The notes under the pieces: generated by a model
Database searches by the model: none
Seen by the model: the letters and a program-made list of their open reading frames with translations, nothing else
What the model was told of the DNA's origin: nothing
Source of the DNA: Helicostylum pulchrum
Lineage: Eukaryota > Mucoromycota > Mucoromycetes > Mucorales > Mucoraceae
Direction: 5' to 3'
DNA length: 64,000 nt
Assembly: GCA_025677825.1 (NCBI GenBank)
Contig: JAIXMO010000067.1
Coordinates: forward strand, 1 to 64,000
Position numbers and translations under genes: made by a program
Shown: positions 54,348 through 64,000 of the stretch, one piece after another
Position numbering within the stretch: position 1 is the first letter of the stretch
Layout: the number at the start of each line of letters is the position of its first letter

Positions 54348-56495
54348 AAAAGGACTCTTTTTTTTTATGCACCTTTTTTTTTTAGGCGCATTGAAAATAG
54401 TTTTATCGTTCCTAAAAAAAATAAAATTGCCCGTATAAGATGTTGGCTTTTCTTCATGCCTTATATTTCCACTTAAAGAGTGTAACATAATGTCCATTGT
54501 AATAGTCCTATTTATTTTTCATTCTTTTAGGAGTTGGATTTTTCCTAAAAGTATATGATGAAGGCAAAAGTTCAACCAGAAATCTCCTCTCGTTTTTTTT
54601 AGAGTGAGAGTCAGGGCCCCTTACCTATGATAGAGATGCATTCTCTGTTGGTACGATTTAACTGGCTATTCAAAAAAGAAGAGATCATTCGTTTTTTTTT
54701 TTGTTTCCAGTGAAAGAGGACCTAGTGTTATTCCCAAGACCCTTTTTTCATGGTGCCTTGTGAGAAAAGAAAGAAAAAAGAAAAATTGGGGTCTTTCTGC
54801 AACATCTATAGCTGCTTTTAGTTAAATGTATAAGCACAAAAGGGTTTCTTATTCTGATTCAGTTTCAAGATTTAAGCTTAGTTTTTGTTGGCTAATGCAT
54901 ATAGGTACTGTAGAAAAAAAAAGGATATCTTTTAAAGTGCTTGTTCACAATATTTTTTTTTCCACCCCGTCATACAACTAAGCCAAACCCACCCCAAAAA
55001 AAAATGACATTGTACCTACGCAAATAAATTAATAAATGTCTCATCATCATCCCCCCCCCCCCTTTTTTTTTCTATTTGTCAGCTACATAGCATAATTGTA
55101 CTTTTTATATTGTACAAGTGATTTGTACAGAAATGGATAAGTATTTTTTTTAGAAGTTTTGGTAAACATATACAATGAAACAAGGAGAGAGTTTTTTTTT
55201 TTCGTTTGTCAAATAACAGTATAAAAAAAAACGGGGGATCAAGGGGGCCTATTACTGGATTATTTTTACTGTTATTCAAAGTAGATCTTCTTTACTATGT
55301 CTCACGTGTGTTATAAAAATCTATTGGTTTTTTACGCGTGAGGGCTATACAATAAGACAAGAAGGTTTTTCCCTTTTTAGAACCCAGGTTTTTTGTCTCA
55401 AGGTATCCATCCATTATCACACGAAATATTATTATTTTAATCAATTGAATTACACAAAGTGTTATGTAAGACTTTGTAGGTATTTTATTTTTCAAATAGA
55501 CAATCTTTTAGCCAAGTTTAAATGTATATATGCTGATATGTGCATAACCTGGTATGTAAGCATGACTCTGTTAAATTGATTAGATGAGCAATCCTTAATT
55601 GGGAATATAACTAGGAAAATAATTTTTTGTATTCGATGGTGATAATAAGAGGCAAGGTCATATCATAAACAAAAACTCAAACTTGTACATGCTATATTTT
55701 GTAAGCAAGATTTTTCGAAACATTTCTCGGTCATTTTCTTAATAAGTTTCAAATTATTACAGCAACGACACCGATTGTAGGGTAGTGAAGCCTGCATACG
55801 TCCGATAAAAAGAAAAAAGAGATATACACGAACAAACTGGTATAAAGTTTAAGTGGTACGATTTCTTACAATCATGCGGCCGAGAAGCTTTTGTATGTAC
55901 TGATTAAGCCGTAGAAATTTAACGCCGCTAAATTGCCCGTCTTCAAACTTTTTTTTTATTAGATTATACAATTGTTTGTATGTATCAATGACTCCAATTA
56001 GAACGAAAAAAAAAATGTTTCAAATTAAAATGAAGGCATGTGAATAATGTCTTAATCATGGCTTCTGTAACACATGATATGTCCTGGGTTTTCATATACG
56101 CGTAACTACCGAAATTCACCTACGGTCGTACAGATCTTTTTTTTTTTCTTTAGTAAATAATATAAATAACAATGTTTATGCTAGAATCATAGTTCGGTAT
56201 TAAATAGTCTAATAAGAGTCTTAATAAAATTCTATTCCGCTATTTAAAACTTTATGACAACTCACATTAAGACACATTGAGAATCACGATAGCCGTGACT
56301 TTGCTTAATTGAACTCAATTGACTTTCTCGTTTTGCAGGGTAGCACGTTTGGAAAGTAAAAAAAATCGCATTACGGTTTACTTTTAAAGTATACTACTAG
56401 TATTAAAGATGCGCATCTACGTCATGGCTTTTTTTTTGGGGACCTATATATACAACTTTTTTGTTTTGAACTGAATTAGTAAAAAGGTTATAAAC
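54348..56495. other. Spacer between the two Ayr1-like genes, 2.1 kb
   Basis: AT-rich and stop-dense in all frames. C11 run near 55051-55061 and several poly-T tracts. No gene or transposon remains recognised between the tandem copies. Confidence 0.5.
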
Positions 56496-57900
56496 ATGTC
56501 AAAAAAAATTGTTCTTATCACTGGCTGCTCAAGAGGCGGAATCGGTATAAAAAAAAAGGATACAAAAAAAAAAAAAAACTTCACATATATTAATATAGAA
56601 ATTAGGTTATGCCATGTCAGAGAAGTTTTTGAGAGAAGGACACACTGTAATTGCAACCTCTCTCGAGATTGAATCTTTAAAAAGCTTAGCAGAAGGTAAA
56701 TTCCTACTGTACAATCATATTATACTCTGTTAATATTTCTCTTTTTTTTAAAAAAAAAGTATATGATCGTTGTGAGAGAGAATCGATTGATATTAACGAT
56801 GAAGAATCCATTAGTGAGACTGTCGAGGTAACTAAATTTATATATATACTTGTTCTATCTACACTTACTTAATACCATACATTTATAGAAAGTCGTCGAC
56901 AAATTTGGACGTATAGGTAAAAAAAAACTGATTCACATTTGATATGATGTTAAAACATTACCTAATATATTTATTTATTTATCTAGATATTCTAATTAAT
57001 AATGCGGGAGTACCGTAAGTTGTATATGTGTACTGAAAGCAAAGAATATACATTACATACTTACTATTATTTTATATATAGAGCTGTTGGTGCATTGCTA
57101 GACATTGATCTAGAGACGGCGCAAAGGTGTGTCAATACAAATGTCTTTGGTACACTTAAAGTATCCAAAATAGTTGGTTTACACATGGCGAAAAGAGGCA
57201 AAGGAAAAATCGTCAATATTGGATCGGTAATGGGATACGCCAGTACACCTTGGGCAGGTTCGAAATAAAAATATTACATACAAATGTTTTTTTTTAAAAA
57301 GTAGTTACATATTAGGTATTTATGCTCTATCAAAGGCGGCTACACATTCAATGTCAGATACGTTGCGTATGGAATTAAAGCCGTTTGGTATTCAAGTAAT
57401 TGTTGTAGCCCCAGGTAAGATGCATTTTAATTTGAACTATGGGCAAAAAAAAAAAGGATATTAAAATTTTTGTTAAGGTGCAATTAAATCGAATTTTGCT
57501 ACTGCTGGAGCTAAATTAGTTCACGTCCCTGAAGGTAAGAGGACACACCTCCTAAAAAAAACCTTACTAATTTTCGGTCGATTGTAGATTCTTTGTACAT
57601 TTCCGTATCCAAGTATATTATTGGTCGAGCTTCAGCTTCTCACGGTAAGAGAAAGAAAGACAAATTTACAATACATTAAAATGACGCATATTTTTTTTTT
57701 CTGTAGCACCTGGATCGACGTCCACAGATAAATTTGCTGCACACGTCGTCAAGAAAATACTTGATCCTGTTTCACCAAAATACATAACATTTGGACAGTC
57801 ATCATGGTTGTTTTTTGTCTTTTACTATCTTCCTGTATTTATTCGAGATTTCGTCTTATCGAAAATGTTTGGCGTAGGAATGATTAGAATCCAAAATTAA
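56496..57900 (+). CDS. AYR1: Ayr1-like short-chain dehydrogenase, copy 2
   Basis: Ten exons (56496-56544, 56606-56695, 56760-56827, 56889-56916, 56987-57014, 57082-57257, 57316-57414, 57478-57534, 57588-57644, 57707-57900) give 281 residues, the same as copy 1. Introns sit at the same positions and phases, and several exons have identical sizes (28, 28, 176, 99, 57, 57), so this is a tandem duplicate. Catalytic features are kept: TGCSRGGIG, ILINNAGVP, GSVMGYA and YALSK (Tyr149, Lys153). Exons 2-3 and the C-terminus differ most, with SKMFGVGMIRIQN replacing copy 1's tail. Both look functional. Confidence 0.9.
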
Positions 57901-58128
57901 AACGAAGGGATTATATCCGTAAAAATAAAAATAAAAAAGGATGTAGCGCATGTAAAAATATAACTTTACTGCCAAAAAAAAAGCTTGGACTATAAATAAT
58001 ACGATGGTTGCATATTTTCATGCTTGTAGCTCCCAAAAACCCCCTCCTTTTTCATCTATATTGTATAAGAACTTTTTATTTTAAATATCAAAACGAATTA
58101 AAAGAAAAGATAAAATATCTTTGGATAT

Positions 58129-59608
58129 TTATGGTTTATTGCTAATATTCTTGTAAATAGTCAAAGCCTAAAAAATGAAAATAAAAAATCAATAAACCTA
58201 TTTTGTTTTCTACTCCTCTGTCTCTTTCTCTTTCTCTCCTTACCTGAGTTACAAGAGATGCAGCGTCATTTGCTGATGCCGGTACAATTAAAGTAGTACT
58301 CTTCTTTGCCAGTTGACCAAATGCTTCGACATATTTTTCTGCAATAGACATTGAAACTGCATCTGCGCCTTGATCTTTTCCGATTGCTTTAGCGACTGTT
58401 TCAATACTCTTAGCAGAAGCTTCTGCACGCAATACGATGGCCTGTGCTTCACCGTCTGCCTGATTAATGTTTTCCGCCTTTTGCGCTTCAGAAGCCAAGA
58501 TTTTAGACTGTTTATGACCTTCTGCAACATTAATAGCTGCTTGTCTAGCACCTAAAAAAAAGCGTTAGTATAATTGAGTACCAAGTAAATGCGTATATAA
58601 AGATTTTATGTATATATTTACCTTCTGACTCTAAAATTTGTGCTCGTTTGGTTCTTTCGGCAGATACCTGCTGATGCATAGACTCGACTACTTTAATAGG
58701 AGGATGGATATCACCTATACAAAAAAATTATGTTTAGTTTAATAAAAAAAGATGTATGTATAACTTACGAATTTCGTAACGGAGACATTGGATTCCCCAT
58801 TCAAGAGCAGCAGAGTCAATTGCTTTGACAATGTTTATGTTGAGATGAGCACGTTCGGCAAGCGTTCTATCGAGAGTCATTTGACCGATTTCAGCTCTCA
58901 TTGTTGTCTGAGCAAGTTGAGTAATAGCAAAAGCAGCATCTTCAACTCCGTACGAAGCCTATTAGAAGTTAGTATATACGTTTTTTCTTTTCCTTAAAAC
59001 TTACTTTGTATGGATCAATTACTCTGAAATACAATACGCCATCTAAATGAAGAGTAACATTATCTGTACCAAAAAAAAAAAAGAAAAAAAAAAGATTAAC
59101 AACAAACTCCTTATGCTGTATAAACCCCAAAAATTTACCTTGTGTAATGGCGCTTTGACTTGGGACAGTAGCTGCGACTTCCTTTAAAGTTTTGACATAT
59201 TTTACAGAATCTAAAATTGGCATCAAAAAATTAAGGCCGGGTTCTAGGATTCTATCGAAACGACCCATTCTTTCAACAACCCAAGCCTCTTGCTGTGGCA
59301 CGAATTTTATAATCTAACAAAAAAAAAGAGTTAAAAGGAAGGTTGCGAAAAGTACTTTTTATTTGTGACTTACCGTGTTTAATGGAAGAGAAGTTCTCTT
59401 GAAGCTTTGGTTGTCCCATTCATCAAAAATTGGTTTTGAAGTGGATATAAAACGCGTGTTTATCAACTATAAATGTGTGTGTGAGAGGAGAAAAGAAAAG
59501 AAAATGTAAATATTGGTTCATTACCTTGGTAGAGTTTGGCAACGTTTGAAGTGCGCGAGTTAATAAGACGGCTGGTCTCTTGCTGTGGCGAATTAATAGT
59601 GTATTCAT
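58129..59608 (-). CDS. Stomatin-like protein 2 (mitochondrial SPFH protein)
   Basis: Eight exons (59525-59608, 59374-59466, 59139-59313, 59005-59063, 58769-58958, 58622-58714, 58244-58551, 58129-58167) give 346 residues, near the 356 of human SLP2. The N-terminus ([19 protein letters not shown]) is a basic amphipathic presequence. The SPFH core has [60 protein letters not shown] and [17 protein letters not shown]. An Ala/Glu-rich coiled coil follows ([20 protein letters not shown]). The protein organises cardiolipin-rich inner-membrane domains and protease complexes. The last 13-codon exon is needed for the true C-terminus. The gene converges on Ayr1 copy 2 and is divergent from the Skt5-like gene. 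Confidence 0.92.
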
Positions 59609-60485
59609 TATAAATAATAAAGGGGTATTCTTTTTGATTTTTAAGATATCTTATTTATATTTATTTTGAAGGGGTAATTTACGGGAAAGCCTTGATGATA
59701 TATACCTTAGAGTCATAATGTAAAAGCTGTCTTGATTCCGCATAATTACGGCTACGAGAATTGACTCATAATCTACGAGTGCGCCCCCCCCCCGCTCCCA
59801 GTCACGTGTATTACGACCCACACAAAAAAAAAGGATTTATCGTCAATGAAATGAAGCCCCGATTTCAAAATGCAAAAGGAAAGTGCACTTCTTAATGGCG
59901 TGTCATTTTTGTTTTCACAATAACTGTGAAAATTAGTTGCCAGACAATAAATGCTTCATGGATTACACCAAATTATAAAAGATTATATATTTGCTACGTT
60001 TTCTAAAATACCACGCGACAAAAAAGCTATTAAAGAGAGAGTCAGGGAAGAAGTATAAATGTTACCAAGAGAGATAAAGTTATAAACTAAAAATGCTACA
60101 CTGCTTCTTGTTATATGATACACAGTGTACAACACACGCAATCTTTTTTTTTTAATAACCGAATCAGTATTTTTTTTCTTTTTTTCTTTTATGAAATAGA
60201 TGTGTGTGTGTATTATATGTTTTTATTGGGTTATGGTGACTCACACTTAGAAAAAAAAAGTCTCACACAGTCTAAGTGATAAGTTGTCAGCATGATATAG
60301 GGTCACAAGAGCATAATAAACATAAATATATCTTGTAAGAAAAAATAACACTAATACAGAACTGTTGTCAGCGGCACTAAAAAAAAAGAAGGAGCTATAA
60401 CAGACAAATATGTTTCTAGATGTATTTTGTTTGTTCTGATAGTTAATATGTTTTTCTATTTGTCTGTAGATCGATTATTTCAAAA

Positions 60486-60524
<39 letters not shown>

Positions 60525-61493
60525 TACTCCTTCTAATATATAGCTTCTAAACGTCGGGAAAAAGATAAACAAGTTATTAATAAACTGTAATAGGGTTCTT
60601 CTTATCAATTATCAATGGAATACAGTCTTGTACAATAATAACAATTCGGATCCATGTACTGTTTTATACGTGTTATAGTTCGGCTAGTTCGGTAATAGCC
60701 CATTTGTTGTTCTTTGCAATTGCTTTTTTCTTTTTTTAAAAAACACAAGTGTCGTACATCACTTTTTTATTATTATTATTATTGCGTATCGTTTTACACT
60801 TGTGTTTATGTTATTATATAGTATCTTCAACTAAAAAAAAAATAATAAAAAAAAAGACCTATCATTTAAAATTTTGGTGTATGTCCAATGTTTGTTACAT
60901 TTTTAAGATTATACTGGAAAACAAATAGAAAAGTAAAAAGATGAAGTGTGCCTTTAGTGGTAATAATATAGAGACGGAGCTAAACCTTCCGATTGTTACA
61001 CGTAATTGTGATCCATTTTTTTTTAAGGGGCAATTTAATCATGAAGCGTTAATTCCCTTCTAAATATACATGAATTATATACAGTAATTGAATACTATTT
61101 AAGATCATGGCATTGCATAGCTACAGCATAAAATGTTTAGTACAAAAAAAAAAAAAAGAAAGGAAAAAAAAAAAGTGGGGAGCGGGTGCAAATTATGAAA
61201 AAAACAATAATAAACAATAACAACATGATGTTAAATAAAACTTTCTCTTTTAAGTAATGTTGTTTACATTACAATTATAGAATTTGTCATACCATTCAAA
61301 AAGTAATAAGATAAAAACTGAACTGTTTTTTTTTTGTATGTTTCTTCAACTTTCTTTCTTTTTTTTAACGCCTTTTTTTTCTTTTAAAAAAGAAAATTAT
61401 ATATACATCCTTTATACCCAACAAACTACATCTTTTTTTTCTTTTCTTTTTTCCCTCTTATATACTTTCCTTTAATAACTTACGCATATCATT
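59609..61493. other. Divergent intergenic region, 1.9 kb
   Basis: Promoters of the SLP2 gene (-) and the Skt5-like gene (+). Holds a C9 run near 59785, a 34-A tract (60489-60522), an ATT-type repeat near 60769-60784 and a CT-rich leader before 61494. No gene. Confidence 0.5.
60489..60522. repeat. A34 homopolymer tract
   Basis: Uninterrupted run of 34 A. No reverse-transcriptase-like sequence is next to it, so there is no reason to call it a retroelement tail. Confidence 0.9.
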
Positions 61494-64000
61494 ATGGGAG
61501 CTAATCAAAGTTTACCTAATAAACCACAGAGAAGATCTTCCCAGAGCAAATATGTTTTGGGTAAAAAGAGCTCTTCATCTATATCATCACAACAACAAAA
61601 ATCACCTTCAATTATACAACATAGCAGTCATCTTGTCAGTAATCGCAGTTCTATAGGGTCAACAACTTTAGTTAATGCCGCCACACCTGTCACACCCACC
61701 ACTGAAAGATCTTTAAAGTCAGTACCACTAGATGCGATTTCAGAAAAAAGAAAAGGAAAGTTACCTGCAGATGCACTAAATCATCTTGATACACTATCAC
61801 CCATGAATAACTCTGCTGTTATGGGTAGAGCAGGAGCTGGACAACACCATAAAAGAATCAAGTCACAGAATAACCATAGTAGAAACAGCACGGGCCCACG
61901 CGAAAGATACAACTCTATTTTCACTGCTAGTAATATTAGTAATCACGATGGATTTCAATTTTCTGCTGTTGCAGATTCCGTCATTACTGATATGTCACGA
62001 ATTTCGTTTAATTCATTTATGGATAACAAATCTGGTGAAGATAATGATTACGTCATGTACGTACCTGATTTTGAGTACCCTTCTCGGTCTGAAACAAGCT
62101 CACCGTCTACTGATAATGTTTCAACTACACAAGAGATACTTGATTTATTAACTGAAAATCTAGGTTATACCTATGATATTTTAACCGATATATTTTCTTC
62201 ACCTCGTATTCGAAATAATCCAGACCTTCAACGTGAAGCATTCAACGCTGCCGAAGTTTGGAGTTCAAGACCGGATGATGTATCTGCAAAGATTTGTGTT
62301 GCTCGTTGTAAATTATGTGGGTGGGGTACAGTCAAGAATCCTAGACAAGGTTTCAGAGAATTAGAGCAGTTGGCTGCAAAGAAGAATTGGGAAGCTTACT
62401 ATTACTTGGCACAATGTTGTTCCAATGGCGTTGAACAAGCTCAGGAAGGGTTTAGTACTACTACTACTACCACAGGTACAACAACAAAATATAATCTTAT
62501 CATTCAACCTGTCGATCAAGTACTGGCCCGTTCCTGGTACAAGAAAGTCATCAATACACCGTGTGATATTGAAAGCGATCGTATTTCTTATATTATTGCT
62601 CAAGCTAAATTATTGATTGCCATTTCCCGCTTTGATACCGATCAGCTCACTCGTGAGAATTTAGACGAAAGCATTGGTTACATAAAAGATAGTGCCACTG
62701 CTGGAAATAGGTATAACAATAACAAACATATATATTTATAAAAAAAAAACTAATCTTTTTTTGCCTTTTTAGAAAATCAGAATTTTTACTTGCCTTATTA
62801 CTTCGTCTTGGTGAAACAACTGATCCAATTACTTACAAGGAGTATTATACTCGTAGTTCAAATAAAGGTTATACGCCATCTCAAATAGAACTAGGTCTCT
62901 TACTATTACGCGAAAAATCACTAGAAGGAATTTCCTGGCTAAATAAAGCTTCCAATGCGGTAAGACAAAAAAAAAACTAAATAATATCATCTGATTAATT
63001 CTGACCTTTAAAAAAAATTTAAATAGGGTGATGCAAAAGCATTCTATCATCTTGGTACTGTTTATGAATTTGGTACTTTAACTGATGTAGATTTCACTTT
63101 GGCGTTCCAAAACTATCAAATTGCAGCAGACAATTTCGGCGAAGTAGAAGCACAGTTTCGACTTGGGTTCCATTACTCTACTGGTACCTTGGGCCTGAAA
63201 AAAGATGAAACAAAAGCCATTAGTTATCTTACCAAAGCTGCAGATAATCATCATAAAGAGTCTCAGTATGTTCTTGGCGCAATGTATCGTGATGGTGAAG
63301 TTCCTGGTAACCCAACTCAAAATAAAAAAACCGCTCTTTCCTTATTCCGTGCTTCGGCTTCTCGATCTTTCCATCCTGCTATTATAGCTGCTGCCGTCTG
63401 CTTTGAAAAGGGCGTGGGTACACCTGTAGATCGCGCTGCTGCCACATCTTTATACAATCGGTCTATTGCCTATCCTGGTATTTGGCTTCCTGCTGCTCAG
63501 TTAAGCTACGCCACATTTTTGCACAAAACTGGTGATTTCGAAAAGGCCCTTGTATTATATTCTCTTGCTGCGGGCATCCAGACTTCTGTATTGAATACAG
63601 TCCCTGCTTCCATAACAACCGAGCTTACTTCAAAACTTCGAATTGCTCTCTTTTACTTGGACAAGAAAGATACAACTACGCCTTACAGACCCAATGAAGG
63701 ATTTGACATGTTGATGAATATAATCAAAGAAGATCCTAATAACGGTGAGTTCCATTACTGGGTTGCTGTTTGTTACGATGAAGGTGTACCTGGCGTTGTG
63801 AAATCAAATGAATCAAAAGCTTATGAACATTTCTTAATTTCTGCTAAACTTGATTATACCAACTCTCAGTTCCAAGTAGGCCATATGCTTTGTCAAGGTA
63901 ACGGTGTTGAAGCAGATCGTTTAGGCGCTTTTGACTGGTTACATGCCGCAGCCAAGAAGAATCATATGGAGGCACTTTACTATGTCGCTGTTTACTATTA
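61494..64000 (+). CDS. Sel1-repeat Skt5/Chs4-like chitin synthase regulator (5' part)
   Basis: Three exons in the window (61494-62710, 62773-62959, 63027 onward) code at least 792 residues and run off the right edge. The N-terminus MGANQS fits N-myristoylation; about 180 residues of Ser/Asn-rich sequence follow. From about residue 215 the chain is a helical array of Sel1 repeats, for example GTVKNPRQGFRELEQLAAKK, AKAFYHLGTVYEFGT, AQFRLGFHYSTGTLGLKKDE, SQYVLGAMYRDGEVPGNPTQ and FHYWVAVCYDEGVPGVVKSN. This layout is that of yeast Skt5/Chs4, which activates chitin synthase at the bud neck; in Mucoromycota such proteins are multicopy. Whether a C-terminal prenylation motif exists cannot be seen. 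Other Sel1 proteins remain possible. Confidence 0.82.

Noticed and set aside
60489..60522. A34 tract as the tail of a LINE or processed copy
   Set aside because: No reverse-transcriptase-like or gene-derived sequence upstream and no visible target-site duplication.
1..64000. tRNA, rRNA and CRISPR arrays
   Set aside because: I looked for GGTTCGAATCC-like T-arms, rRNA blocks and regularly spaced repeats and found none; a covariance-model scan would be needed to exclude a tRNA with an unusual sequence.

Overview
The window is nuclear DNA of an AT-rich, intron-dense fungus, most likely an early-diverging one of the Mucoromycota (Mucorales-like). The genes have many introns of roughly 45-115 bases with GTAAGT-type donors and T-rich acceptors. 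Homopolymer A/T tracts occur in nearly every intron and spacer. Several remnants look like multicopy gene families that I remember from Mucoromycota proteomes. This placement is inference; the species cannot be named from the sequence alone.

Layout. 0-19 kb is a dense housekeeping block: the tail of an unknown gene, an OS-9/Yos9 ERAD lectin (-), a HIRA-type histone chaperone subunit (+), a leucine-rich-repeat protein (+), a small membrane protein (-), a START-domain lipid-transfer protein (+), alanine-glyoxylate aminotransferase (+), a UVRAG/Vps38 subunit (+), homoserine dehydrogenase (+), a Rho3-type GTPase (-) and a Pub1/TIA-1 three-RRM protein (+). 19.5-21.6 kb holds decayed coding sequence. 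A small secreted cysteine-rich protein follows at 21.9 kb. 23-41.5 kb is dense again: a PUF protein (-), eIF3f (-), a large two-module FUSC/aromatic-acid-exporter-like membrane protein (+), a short SCOC/Slo1-like coiled-coil protein (+), a FAR1-type DNA-binding protein (+), cyclin H (+), an ING-family PHD protein (-) and an Apd1/sucrase-ferredoxin-like protein (+).

41.5-52.3 kb is gene-poor and looks like an accessory island. It holds an LRR/F-box-like remnant, a small orphan gene, a broken but long Fanzor/TnpB-like (RuvC plus zinc ribbon) gene on the minus strand, a single-exon TauD/TfdA-type dioxygenase and almost 3 kb without a convincing gene. 52.3-64 kb returns to ordinary genes: a small His/Pro-rich protein, two tandem Ayr1-like short-chain dehydrogenases with the same exon structure, a stomatin-like mitochondrial protein (-), and the 5' part of a Sel1-repeat Skt5/Chs4-like chitin synthase regulator that runs off the right edge.

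The genes do not form a pathway. Recurring themes are chromatin and transcription (HIRA, ING, cyclin H, FAR1), membrane lipids (START, Ayr1 pair), trafficking and autophagy (UVRAG, SCOC), and polarity or cell wall (Rho3, Skt5). All spliced models were built by hand from GT-AG (one GC-AG) sites and reading-frame continuity. Each stated protein length comes from exon sums that close in frame. The most interesting element is the Fanzor-like gene at 45.2-47.4 kb, which still shows a RuvC-I-like Asp motif, an arginine-rich core, a zinc-ribbon region and an RD-type RuvC-III-like motif, but carries at least one frame break.
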